Positions 17,733-25,593 of a DNA stretch of 64,000 bases are shown in pieces; the first letter of the stretch is position 1; each line of letters starts with the position of its first letter. The notes beneath the pieces were generated by a model that was not told the DNA's origin, did no database searches, and saw only the letters and a list, made by a program, of their open reading frames with translations. The DNA comes from Polyangiaceae bacterium (GTDB lineage: Bacteria; Myxococcota_A; Polyangia; Polyangiales; Polyangiaceae). The stretch is taken from assembly GCA_015075635.1 (NCBI GenBank), contig JABTUA010000004.1, positions 1-64,000 on the forward strand, written 5' to 3'. A program made the position numbers and the translations under genes.

Positions 17733-19717
17733 CCAGCCTGCCGGTCGTCCACGAGGCGCCGCTCCGCCGCTCCGCCCCCACCAGACCAGCGGTGCCGCCG
17801 GGTGCCATCGCCCGCGACGCGTTCGGCGAGCGCCACGCCGAAACCGCCCGCGCGCTCATGGAGGCGGTGATCCCCGGCGGCCGCATCTTGCCGCGCGGTG
17901 ACGCGGCCGCCGCCGATCGCCTGGCCCGCCTGCTCGGCTCCTTCGACTCGCGCTCGCTCGGCCACTACCAGAAGCTCCTCGGCCTGCTCGACGGGCTCTG
18001 CCTCGCGCGCCACGGCCAGCGCTTCGCCGCGCTGGACACCGAGCGCCGCTCCGCACTGATCTGGTCGCTGCACTCCGGCAACGACCCGGTGCGCCGCGCG
18101 CTGTTTTTGGCGCTCACCTACCCGGTGAAGATCGCGTTCTTCGACGACCTGGGCATCCACCAGAGCCTGGGCTGCGTCTGGGAGAAGCCCGTCGCCGCCG
18201 AGAAGCCTCAGGCGTGGATGCGCCAGGTCACCGCAGCTCGGGATCTTTCGCCGGGCGAGACGCTGGAGTGCGACGTGGTCGTGGTTGGCACGGGCGCGGG
18301 TGGCGCGGTCGTCGCCAAGGAGCTCGCCGAGCAGGGCATCGCCGTGCTCCTGCTCGAAGAAGGCGAATACCACCAGCGCCAGGACTTCACCCGCCGCTCC
18401 ATCCCCGCCACCCAGCAACTCTACCGCGACTCGGGCATGACCGGCGTGATCGGCAACTGCGTGATCCCGATCCCGCTCGGCAAGGGCGTGGGCGGCTCGA
18501 CCACCATCAACTCGGGCACCTGCTTCCGGGTTCCGGAGTGGATCCTGGAGAGCTGGCGCACGGAGCTCGGCCTGCTCGAGCTCACCGCCGATCACCTCGC
18601 GCCCTACTTCGAGAAGGTCGAGGGCACGCTGGAGATCGCCCCCTCCACGAAGGAGGCCCGCGGCCCCGTCAGCGACGTCATCGGCCAGGGCTGCGAGAAG
18701 CTCGGCTGGAGCCACTTCCCGGTGCGCCGCAACGCGCCCGGCTGCGACGGTCAGGGCGTGTGCCAGTGGGGCTGCCCGACCGACGCCAAGAAGAGCATGA
18801 ACGTCTCCTACGTGCCGCTGGCGCTTCAGCGCGGCGCGCAGCTCGTCACCGGGCTGAAGGTCACTGAGGTGCTGATGGAGCGCGGTCGCGCGGTCGGCGT
18901 GCGCGGTCGCGCCCTGCCCGACGGGCGCAAGGTCACGGTGCGCGCGCGCGCCGTGATCCTCGCCTGCGGCGCGCTTCTGACGCCGGTCATGCTGCTGAAG
19001 AACGGCATCGGCAACCAGAGCGGACAGGTCGGCCGGAACCTCTCGGTGCACCCGGCCACCAGCGTGAGCGCGATCTTCGACAAGCCGATCCGCGGCTTCA
19101 ACCACGTGCCGCAGGGCCACGGCGTCGATCAATTCCACCGCGACGGCATCTTGATGCTGGGCGCCAGCGCGCCGCTCGACATGGGCGCCACGCTCTTCCC
19201 GTTCGTGGGCAAGCGGTACGTCGAGGCGATGGAGCAGTACGAGAACGTCGCCTCCTTCGGCGTGATGGTCGAGGACGGCCCCAACGGCCGCGTCACCCTC
19301 GGCCCCGGCGGCAAGCCCCTCACGCTCTACCATCTGGGCAAACACGAGCGGCGCCTCCTGGCCAAGGGCAGCGCGGCCATCGCCCGCATCTTCCGCGCCG
19401 CGGGCGCGAAGAGCGTGTTCACGGAGATCCACGGCCACGACGAGCTCACGAGCGAGGCCGACATCGAGCGCCTGGAGCGCGCGACGCCCGCCGGTCACGA
19501 CATGACCATGGTCGGCTTCCACCCCCTCGGCAGCTGCCGCATGGGCAAGAGCCCCGCTTCCAGCGTGGTGGACACGAGCTACGAGAGCCACGACGTCCCC
19601 GGCCTCTACATCGTGGACGGCAGCGTGGTCCCCACCAGCATCGCGGTGAACCCGCAGCTGACGATCATGGCTTTGGCGACTCGGGCGGGTGAGATCATCG
19701 GCAAGCGGATGGGCTGA
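17729..19717 (+). CDS. GMC-family FAD oxidoreductase with Cys-rich ferredoxin-like loop
   Basis: 662 aa. An N-terminal helical extension (~30-165) resembles a gluconate-dehydrogenase subunit-3-like module. The FAD domain begins at ~182 with VVVGTGAGGAVVAKELAE (Rossmann GxGxxG). Further GMC signatures: GKGVGGSTTINSG, ILACGALLTP, and the C-terminal HPLGSCRMG plus NPQLTIMALATRAGE. A four-Cys loop GCDGQGVCQWGCPTDAKKS at ~345-365 is characteristic of the cholesterol-oxidase-like and long-chain alcohol oxidase branches. The substrate is probably a hydrophobic alcohol or sterol (inference). It closes the operon starting at the FadR-type regulator. The last 17 codons recur as a fragment at 20666-20716. 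Confidence 0.92.
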   Translation: MTSLPVVHEAPLRRSAPTRPAVPPGAIARDAFGERHAETARALMEAVIPGGRILPRGDAAAADRLARLLGSFDSRSLGHYQKLLGLLDGLCLARHGQRFAALDTERRSALIWSLHSGNDPVRRALFLALTYPVKIAFFDDLGIHQSLGCVWEKPVAAEKPQAWMRQVTAARDLSPGETLECDVVVVGTGAGGAVVAKELAEQGIAVLLLEEGEYHQRQDFTRRSIPATQQLYRDSGMTGVIGNCVIPIPLGKGVGGSTTINSGTCFRVPEWILESWRTELGLLELTADHLAPYFEKVEGTLEIAPSTKEARGPVSDVIGQGCEKLGWSHFPVRRNAPGCDGQGVCQWGCPTDAKKSMNVSYVPLALQRGAQLVTGLKVTEVLMERGRAVGVRGRALPDGRKVTVRARAVILACGALLTPVMLLKNGIGNQSGQVGRNLSVHPATSVSAIFDKPIRGFNHVPQGHGVDQFHRDGILMLGASAPLDMGATLFPFVGKRYVEAMEQYENVASFGVMVEDGPNGRVTLGPGGKPLTLYHLGKHERRLLAKGSAAIARIFRAAGAKSVFTEIHGHDELTSEADIERLERATPAGHDMTMVGFHPLGSCRMGKSPASSVVDTSYESHDVPGLYIVDGSVVPTSIAVNPQLTIMALATRAGEIIGKRMG

Positions 19718-19788
19718 CGACGATTTGCGCAGCACCGGTCCTTGCCCGAAGAAGCAGCGCATCGCCGTCGCGTCGGTTCGCGGCTACG

Positions 19789-20433
19789 ATGACGAGCGTG
19801 CGCCGGGGGTTTCTCTGGATTCTACTGTGCGTCATTGGCGCCTGTCGCTCGGAGGCCGAGACCACCGCAGGCGCGAGAGCGGCCGCCGCCATCGATGCCG
19901 GGGACTGGAGCGAGACTCCTCACTGCCGCACGAGGTTGTTCATCCACGCTCGTGAGCGTTTCCAGTACAAAGATGGTCCGCCATCCGGGAGGATTATCGC
20001 AGGTGTCGGCGCAGGCTGGTTCTGTCTCGGCGACTCGATTCAGCTCCACGCAGACACGCTGCTGTTCGCCAGTCATTGTTCTCCGCCCGCTCGCGGGACG
20101 GCGATGTGCCGGCTCCTCTCCCATGGCACCGACCTGACCTTCACCGATCGTGTCTTGACCAAGATTCGAGCGCACCGTCCCGGGCGCATCCCGTTCGGGA
20201 CGCTCACGCCTTTTGGCCTCACAGCCCCGTATTTCGAGCTGTCGCCAGGAGCGACCGCGGAGAGCGTCGCGCGCGCCGGATTCCGCCTCGACAGCCGAAC
20301 TCCCGTCGATGATCCGGAGTTTGGCCGACTCGAGGTCGTCGACTACGACGGACTCCGCATCGAGCTCGAAACCGAAGGCGGAGGCGAAATCGTGGGCGGC
20401 GTGGTCGTAACCTCGACGGCGCGGACCCGTTAG
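19789..20433 (+). CDS. Predicted secreted/lipoprotein, unknown function
   Basis: 214 aa. N-terminus RRGFLWILLCVIGAC gives a signal peptide and lipobox Cys at residue 19. The mature part holds three more Cys (PHCRTR, GWFCLG, SHCSPP) plus AMCRLL. It has no recognised domain. Codon usage is less GC3-biased in places than neighbouring genes. The gene sits between the intact GMC gene and the orphan GMC 3' fragment, so it may have arrived during the rearrangement. The ATG at 19789 is preceded by no strong ribosome-binding site. Confidence 0.5.
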   Translation: MTSVRRGFLWILLCVIGACRSEAETTAGARAAAAIDAGDWSETPHCRTRLFIHARERFQYKDGPPSGRIIAGVGAGWFCLGDSIQLHADTLLFASHCSPPARGTAMCRLLSHGTDLTFTDRVLTKIRAHRPGRIPFGTLTPFGLTAPYFELSPGATAESVARAGFRLDSRTPVDDPEFGRLEVVDYDGLRIELETEGGGEIVGGVVVTSTARTR

Positions 20434-20603
20434 CAGAACGCCGACGGCCAGGCAAGCGACGGCAGCACGACCGGAAGCAACGCTCCGACGGCCGTCGTCG
20501 GCGGCGCGGGATTTGGCCCACAGCTCCTGCCACAGCGCGGCCGCCAAGCCACTCGCCTCGACTCCGCTCGACGTAACCAAGCTCCGAACGACGCGTCCCC
20601 TCC

Positions 20604-20622
20604 ATTCGGGCGCAGCCCGAAT
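20604..20622. repeat. Perfect 8-bp-arm hairpin
   Basis: ATTCGGGC-GCA-GCCCGAAT is a perfect inverted repeat with a 3-base loop in the non-coding stretch before the GMC fragment. No T-tract follows on the + strand, so a terminator role is not supported. The surrounding 20434-20665 holds no gene that I can recognise. Confidence 0.5.
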
Positions 20623-20665
20623 TCGGGGACCGGCGAGCGAAGCGAGCCGAGGGGAGGCAGGAGCA

Positions 20666-20716
20666 ATGGCCTTGGCGACGCGTGCCGGCGAGATCATCGG
20701 CAAGCGGCTGGGCTGA
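20666..20716 (+). pseudogene. Orphan 3' end of a second GMC oxidoreductase gene
   Basis: These 17 codons read MALATRAGEIIGKRLG-stop, the same as the last codons of the intact GMC gene (19667-19717) except Met to Leu near the end. The nucleotide copies differ at several mostly third-codon positions, so both were once under coding selection. No homology is seen upstream of 20666. It is the remnant of a lost tandem paralogue or of a neighbouring allele, not a gene. Confidence 0.8.
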
Positions 20717-20720
20717 TCAG

Positions 20721-20832
20721 TCAGCCACGCAGCGCAGCGCGGACTCGCGCCAGCGCCGACCGCAGCGCCCGCATCACCAGGCCCGCGTCGATGCGCACCA
20801 CTCGGCAGCCCAGCCTCCACCTGACGACGAAC
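20721..20832 (-). pseudogene. Possible C-terminal remnant of a DUF559-type endonuclease-like gene
   Basis: On the minus strand one frame ends at 20721 with RVVRIDAGLVMRALRSALA and then RVRAALRG. This resembles the final strand and helix (…YRVLRVEAELVMR.LPAAL..IRAAL) of DUF559/very-short-patch-repair-like proteins as I remember them. Nothing recognisable continues upstream in the same frame, so only a fragment remains. It lies directly beside the GMC remnant, consistent with a deletion junction. Confidence 0.4.
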
Positions 20833-20913
20833 CTCGACTCCGAGGTTCTTGGGGCCACGTTGCGCCGGCGTGCGGATCTCGTCGATAATCAGGGTCCGGT
20901 TGTGCCACCGTCC

Positions 20914-21570
20914 ATGGTCACGAAGCAGAATCTGAAGGAGATCCGCCGCGACCTTGGCGCGACGGTGAAGCTCGAGCTGGCGCCGATCGCCAAGCCGGCG
21001 GGCGCTCTACCGGAGACCTGGAGACGCGCGCTCGCGGCGAGCGACCCAATCGAGGCCGTGTTCGACGAGGTCTGGAAGCCCGCCGTGAAGCTGCTTCCGA
21101 AGACCGTGAAGCTGTTCCGCAAGACTACACTGGGCATCGCGCTGGCGACAGCGAACGAGCAGCCGCCATCACTCGTCTACATCGCCACCGGCGACGGCGA
21201 CACGTACGGTCGGCGTGGCTACCCTGCGCGTACGATTCCGAAGCAGGCGAGCCGCGGCGTCCACGCGGATTTTCTTGCACTGTACGCGGTCCACGACGGC
21301 TGGCTCGATCTGCACGACGCGATGGGCTGGCTGCCGTTCGACGGGTGGCGGCCGCTCGGGAGCTCGGGACCGTCGGCGAATTTTCTCGTCACGCTCGAAG
21401 GTCATGGTCCGGGGGTTCTCGGCTTCGATCTCGATGAGTCGCCGCCTAAGTGCTGGACCGTGTGGAACGACGATCCACCTGATCGAGTGAAGAACATCCC
21501 CAAGACGATCGACGACTGGTTGATCGCTCAGTACGAGGACCTCGACGTGCGAGGGAAGCCCCGCGGCTAG
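20914..21570 (+). CDS. SUKH (SMI1/KNR4)-like protein
   Basis: 218 aa from the ATG at 20914; the earlier in-frame ATG at 20791 would include the debris region and is rejected. Features of SUKH/SMI1-KNR4 proteins: a central FLALYAVHDGW followed by LHDAMGWLPFDGWRPLG, then a beta-rich end with GVLGFDLDESPPKCWTVWNDD and a terminal WLIAQYEDL. These proteins are frequently immunity partners of polymorphic toxins in bacteria. No toxin gene is adjacent here, so an orphan immunity role is only a possibility. Its sequence is less GC-biased than neighbours, compatible with transfer. Confidence 0.6.
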   Translation: MVTKQNLKEIRRDLGATVKLELAPIAKPAGALPETWRRALAASDPIEAVFDEVWKPAVKLLPKTVKLFRKTTLGIALATANEQPPSLVYIATGDGDTYGRRGYPARTIPKQASRGVHADFLALYAVHDGWLDLHDAMGWLPFDGWRPLGSSGPSANFLVTLEGHGPGVLGFDLDESPPKCWTVWNDDPPDRVKNIPKTIDDWLIAQYEDLDVRGKPRG

Positions 21571-21666
21571 CAGCCATGGGGTTCGTCTGACCGCCGAAGC
21601 GGCGGCTCATCAACCGACGGTCCGGACGGCGGCGGGACCTGACGCTGACGTTCGAGCCTCCTCTGC

Positions 21667-23124
21667 TCAGAACGGAGCTTCGACTGCAACCCCCCCGAGC
21701 GCAGTCGCCGGAGCTGCTGGCTTGGCGGACGGCGGGGGGGCGGCGGGCTGCGCCGAAGGCGCAGGCTTCGCGGGCGGAGGCGCAGCAGTCCGCCCAGCCG
21801 CGACCGCGGTACGTGCACGTTCGGGAGCCACGCTGGCAGCGCCTGCGTCCGATGGAGGAGGGTCGGCGGAGCTCGTGCTCGGCACCTCGGGACTCGCGGC
21901 GCTGCTGATCGCCGCCGGAGCTTCGGCTGCGCTCGGAGCGGGTTGCGTCTCGGCGGCGGCCGAGGTGGAGCGCTCTTTCGGGTACAGCGCGACGCCGGCG
22001 ACGGCCACCAGCACGGCCGCTCCGACTGCGATCGCCAGGACTGGCGGGCGGTGCGTCGGAGTGACGATGGTGTGGCCCGGGCCCGTAGTGGAGAAGGCCG
22101 AAGAAGTCGGGGGGTGGGCCCCCAACGCGACGTCTCCCGGACTCGAATCGAGCAAGCTCGGGGTGAGCGCGGAGACGCCCGGCGAGGCGGCCGTGTCCGA
22201 GGTCAGGGGCAGCTCCGAGCCTGGCACCCGGACGCCGGAAAACGACTGCGCCATCTCGTTGGTGAAGCGACGCAACACCTCGAAGGCGGGCTCCAGGCTG
22301 GAACACCGGCGCGAGCGGTCCGTCCGCAGCATCTCCTGGATCAAGCTGCGCACGGCCAGCGGCAGGTCGGGCGCCACCTCGTCGATCGGCCGGATGGTCC
22401 CGGTGGCGATCACCTTGAACAGCTGGCCCAGGTTGTCGCCATCGACGGGGCGCACTCCCGTGAGCGACTCGTACAAAATCACCCCCACCGACCAGACGTC
22501 TGCGCGGGCGTCGATCTCCTTCTCGCCGAAGACCTGCTCCGGGGACATGTAGTAGGGAGTGCCGAGCAACGCCCCGGTGCGCGTCAGGTTCGCGGACTCT
22601 GCGGCGTCGGGCGTGTTCCGATTCAGCTTGGCGATGCCGAAGTCCAGCACCTTGGGCGATACGCGCCCGTCCGGAGCTCGGGCCAGGAAGATGTTGTCCG
22701 GCTTGAGATCGCGGTGGACGATGCCCGCCGCGTGCGCAGAACCGACTGCAGACACGACGGGCAGCATGATGGCGGCGAGGGCGGGGAGCGCGATCTTCTT
22801 CTCGCGCTCCAGCTTCTGTCCCAGGGACTCTCCGCTCAGGAGATCCATCACCATCACGGGCGCGCCGTCCGCCAGGAGGAAGATGTCGTGGATGCGGATG
22901 ACGTTCGGATGGTTGACGGAGGTGGCCGCTCGGGCTTCGCGCATGAAGCGACGCACGGCCGCTGCGTTCTTCGTGGCCTCCGGCTTCAGGAACTTCAGAG
23001 CCACGGTGCTGCGAGTCAAGAGATGGCTCGCAGCCCACACCGACCCCATTCCGCCCTCGCCCAGGAGGTGGTCGAGCCGATAGCGATCGGCGATCACCAC
23101 TCCGGCTGCGAAGTCGCCACCCAT
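21667..23124 (-). CDS. Ser/Thr protein kinase with single TM and Ala/Pro-rich tail
   Basis: 485 aa. N-terminal kinase domain (~14-275): GEGGMGSVW, VALKFL, HRDLKPDN, DFGIAKL, GTPYYMSPEQ. A linker with Ser/Pro leads to one TM helix (~355-375: VLAIAVGAAVLVAVAGVALY) and a ~110-residue extracytoplasmic tail rich in Ala, Pro and Ser with no folded domain. It is the last gene of a minus-strand operon with the PEGA protein (35 bp upstream) and two SUMF1-fold lipoproteins. The gene order suggests that the kinase and the surface proteins belong to one signalling or envelope module. Confidence 0.93.
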   Translation of the reverse strand: MGGDFAAGVVIADRYRLDHLLGEGGMGSVWAASHLLTRSTVALKFLKPEATKNAAAVRRFMREARAATSVNHPNVIRIHDIFLLADGAPVMVMDLLSGESLGQKLEREKKIALPALAAIMLPVVSAVGSAHAAGIVHRDLKPDNIFLARAPDGRVSPKVLDFGIAKLNRNTPDAAESANLTRTGALLGTPYYMSPEQVFGEKEIDARADVWSVGVILYESLTGVRPVDGDNLGQLFKVIATGTIRPIDEVAPDLPLAVRSLIQEMLRTDRSRRCSSLEPAFEVLRRFTNEMAQSFSGVRVPGSELPLTSDTAASPGVSALTPSLLDSSPGDVALGAHPPTSSAFSTTGPGHTIVTPTHRPPVLAIAVGAAVLVAVAGVALYPKERSTSAAAETQPAPSAAEAPAAISSAASPEVPSTSSADPPPSDAGAASVAPERARTAVAAGRTAAPPPAKPAPSAQPAAPPPSAKPAAPATALGGVAVEAPF

Positions 23125-23159
23125 GGGCTCATGTTAGCCGCTTTTTCCGGGTCTCGCCC

Positions 23160-24197
23160 CTAGAACCGCACGCCCTTTGGCTGCACCACCCAGCCGGTGT
23201 TCCCTCCCTCGTAAGGCGGAGGACTCGGGTCGTCACGCGTGAGCGCGTAGGTGAGAAAAGCCCCGCCGGCGAGCACCACGCCGGCGCCCGCCCAGAACCA
23301 CCAGCGCTTCGTGAGCGGGACGCGCTCCGGCGACATGCTGGCCCTGAGGTCCGACTGCTCCCCGGCGCTCACGGTGATCACGCTCTCGAAGTCGTCGTAA
23401 CCGTCCTTCTTCACCAGCACGCGATGCGTGCCAGCGGGGCGAAGCACGTCCACCGGAACGGGCCCCATGTCCGCCCCGTTCACCGAGACGATCGCGTCCG
23501 CCACGTTCGAGGAGACCCGCAGCGTGGCCGGCAAGCGGGAGAGCTCGAGCACCAGAGGCGGCTGCTTGCCCGTGCCGAAGGTCTTGTTGAGCACGACGTC
23601 TGCGTAACCCTTGCGCGTCACGGTGATCACGTGGGCCCCCGGATCGAGGATCAGGTCGAACTCGCGCGCGCTCATGCTCCGCCCCTTGCCCGGCGGCAGC
23701 ACACCAGCCACGAACGCCGGACGAGCGCCCCCCGTGCCGCGCGGGGACAGCGGCCGCCCGTCCACCGAGATCGAGACGTTCGCTTGCCGGAGCGAGACGG
23801 GCACTCGTGCCAGAGTCGTCTCGATCTGCTCCAAGAAGCCTTTGGCGTCCGCGGCCAGATTCGGCGGCAACTCCGATCCGGGGGTCTGTTCGGCCAGTGC
23901 CCGCTCCAGCGTGGCCTGAGCCAGCGTGTAGTGACTCATCGCACGCTGGCAGGCTCCGACGTTGAAAGTCGTGACCGGGTGCGGCCGAAGACGAGCCGAG
24001 GCCTCGAAGGCGACCAGCGCATCGCCGAACTTGGCGTTCTTCACCAGCTCGACGCCCCGGTTGAACTCCGCGCGCGCTTTCGTGCTGCGCTCGTCTTCGA
24101 CGCTGGCTGGTGGCTCGCTCACCGCTTGGGCACGAGCGAGGCCCGCGGAGAGCGAAATTGCCAGTGTCCAATGCAGGAGCGCTTTGAGCGATCTCAT
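23160..24197 (-). CDS. Secreted PEGA-domain protein with TPR-like N-terminus and C-terminal TM
   Basis: 345 aa from the ATG at 24197, which follows GGAGGTAAAG; an earlier ATG at 24209 overlaps that site. A signal peptide ends near LARAQA. Residues ~40-130 form TPR-like helices (ARAEFNRGVELVKNAKFGDAL, TTFNVGACQRAM). Two PEGA-like repeats follow: AREFDLILDPGAHVITVTRKGYAD and VSVNGADMGPVPVDVLRPAGTHRVLVKKDGYDD, spread over ~180-285. One TM helix (WWFWAGAGVVLAGGAFLTYAL) is near residues 305-325. This architecture is very common in myxobacteria next to kinases. Role: periplasmic or surface, binding partner unknown. Confidence 0.88.
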   Translation of the reverse strand: MRSLKALLHWTLAISLSAGLARAQAVSEPPASVEDERSTKARAEFNRGVELVKNAKFGDALVAFEASARLRPHPVTTFNVGACQRAMSHYTLAQATLERALAEQTPGSELPPNLAADAKGFLEQIETTLARVPVSLRQANVSISVDGRPLSPRGTGGARPAFVAGVLPPGKGRSMSAREFDLILDPGAHVITVTRKGYADVVLNKTFGTGKQPPLVLELSRLPATLRVSSNVADAIVSVNGADMGPVPVDVLRPAGTHRVLVKKDGYDDFESVITVSAGEQSDLRASMSPERVPLTKRWWFWAGAGVVLAGGAFLTYALTRDDPSPPPYEGGNTGWVVQPKGVRF

Positions 24198-24231
24198 CTT
24201 TACCTCCATCGTCTGTGCCCGCCGGTGAGCA

Positions 24232-25593
24232 TCACGGCCCCCAAGACTTCACGCAGCGAACCCCAGCGGGCGCGCTAGGGATCTTGCGGTCGAACAGATT
24301 TCGCGCCGACGCTCGCGCGTAGAACGGCGACGCCGACCAGTAACCGCCGCGGAGCGCTTTGTCCGGCGGGGGATCAGTGCTCACTTCGCACTTCGGGTTC
24401 TCGAGCGGAAACGTGTCGTACTGCCAGCACTCGGAGTCGAAGGTGGCGAAATCGTCCTGGACCCACTCCGCGACGTTCCCCGCCATGTTCTCGATGCCGA
24501 GCGCCGAAACGTCGCCCGGCATGCCGCCGACCACCGGCCCCACCTGCTTCACCGTACTGGCGTCGTGGCACGCGACCGAGGCCCCTTCGAAGACCGACGA
24601 CCTGCCGACGTAAGCCTTGCCGCATACATCACCGTCGTTCCCCCACGGGAAGGCGTCCTCGGCCGGCGCGTTGCTTGCGGCGTACTCCCACTCGGCCTCG
24701 GTCGGAAGGCGCTTTCCCTGCGCCGCGCAGATCTCCGAAGCCGCCTTCCAGGAGATGCAGTTGACCGGGTAGGCGTCGTTGGCGTGATCGTCCAACCCCA
24801 GGAAGGTGCAGAACGTCAGCGAAGCGTTCTTCGCCACCGGCGCCGTGGCCACCAGCCCCTGCTGGAGCAGCGCCTCCACCGTGCCTACGGTCTGTTCCCG
24901 GACGTCGATCGCGAACGGAGCGAGCTGCACCACGCGTTCCGGCGCGTCCGCGTAGGCTCCGACGCGCACCGGAATGAACGAGCCCAGCAGGAACAGCCCG
25001 CCGGGGACGCAGACCATGCCTTCGGGGATGGGCCCCGGACAAGGCACGGGGGCCGCCGGCGCCCAGCTGCCGGCCTGGGGGGGATTTGCCGGCGGTGGGC
25101 CTAGCGCGGGCGCCGGCACCGGCGCTCGCGTGACCGGATCGCAGGTGGAAGGGGTCGCCGGATCCGCGGGCACGTCGAAACAACGCGCAGGGAGCTCGAG
25201 CATCACCTTGCGGATCCCCGCCGCCATCGGCAGTCGGCCAACTGCGTCCAGCAGCGCAGTCCCCGCGGGGAGCCCGTCCGGCCCGACGTTGGCGGCCCGA
25301 TACAGACGCGCGCGCACGAGCGAGGCGCGCGCGGAGGCTTCGATCCCGAACGACAGTGGGAACCGGTCCGCGCTCGAAGCGTCGAACGAGCGCTGGCATC
25401 CCGAGCACGCCAGCGCACCCGCCGCGTCCAGCACCTCGACCAGCAGGCGATCTCCGAAGGTCGGCAGCGGCGCGTCAGTCGCAACGGTCACCAACCATTG
25501 ATCCCGCGGCTGTGGTTCCGACGGCCCGCATGCCGTAGTCCAACAGGCAAGCGCCCCGGCTGCGCACGATGTCAGGAGTCGTCGTAGGCGCAT
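24232..25593 (-). CDS. SUMF1/FGE-fold lipoprotein (paralogue 1)
   Basis: 453 aa from the ATG at 25593, overlapping the end of the upstream paralogue by 22 bp. Lipobox TTAC at the signal peptide end. Residues ~25-170 form a beta domain shared with the upstream protein (VEVLDAAG, PLSFGIEA, ARLYRA). The SUMF1 domain (~185-450) has GMVCVPGGLFLLGS, VNCISWKAASEICAAQGKRL, LPTEAEWEYAA, NMAGNVAEWVQD and ALRGGYWSAS. The cysteines used by true formylglycine-generating enzymes in the RGGS..C region are absent (RGGYWSASPFYARAS), so sulfatase activation is unlikely. Probably a sugar- or ligand-binding surface protein. Confidence 0.88.
   Translation of the reverse strand: MRLRRLLTSCAAGALACWTTACGPSEPQPRDQWLVTVATDAPLPTFGDRLLVEVLDAAGALACSGCQRSFDASSADRFPLSFGIEASARASLVRARLYRAANVGPDGLPAGTALLDAVGRLPMAAGIRKVMLELPARCFDVPADPATPSTCDPVTRAPVPAPALGPPPANPPQAGSWAPAAPVPCPGPIPEGMVCVPGGLFLLGSFIPVRVGAYADAPERVVQLAPFAIDVREQTVGTVEALLQQGLVATAPVAKNASLTFCTFLGLDDHANDAYPVNCISWKAASEICAAQGKRLPTEAEWEYAASNAPAEDAFPWGNDGDVCGKAYVGRSSVFEGASVACHDASTVKQVGPVVGGMPGDVSALGIENMAGNVAEWVQDDFATFDSECWQYDTFPLENPKCEVSTDPPPDKALRGGYWSASPFYARASARNLFDRKIPSAPAGVRCVKSWGP

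Noticed and set aside
20434..20716. Insertion sequence bounded by the GMC direct repeats
   Set aside because: The repeats are 51-bp coding fragments with synonymous divergence, not target duplications, and there is no transposase or terminal inverted repeat between them.
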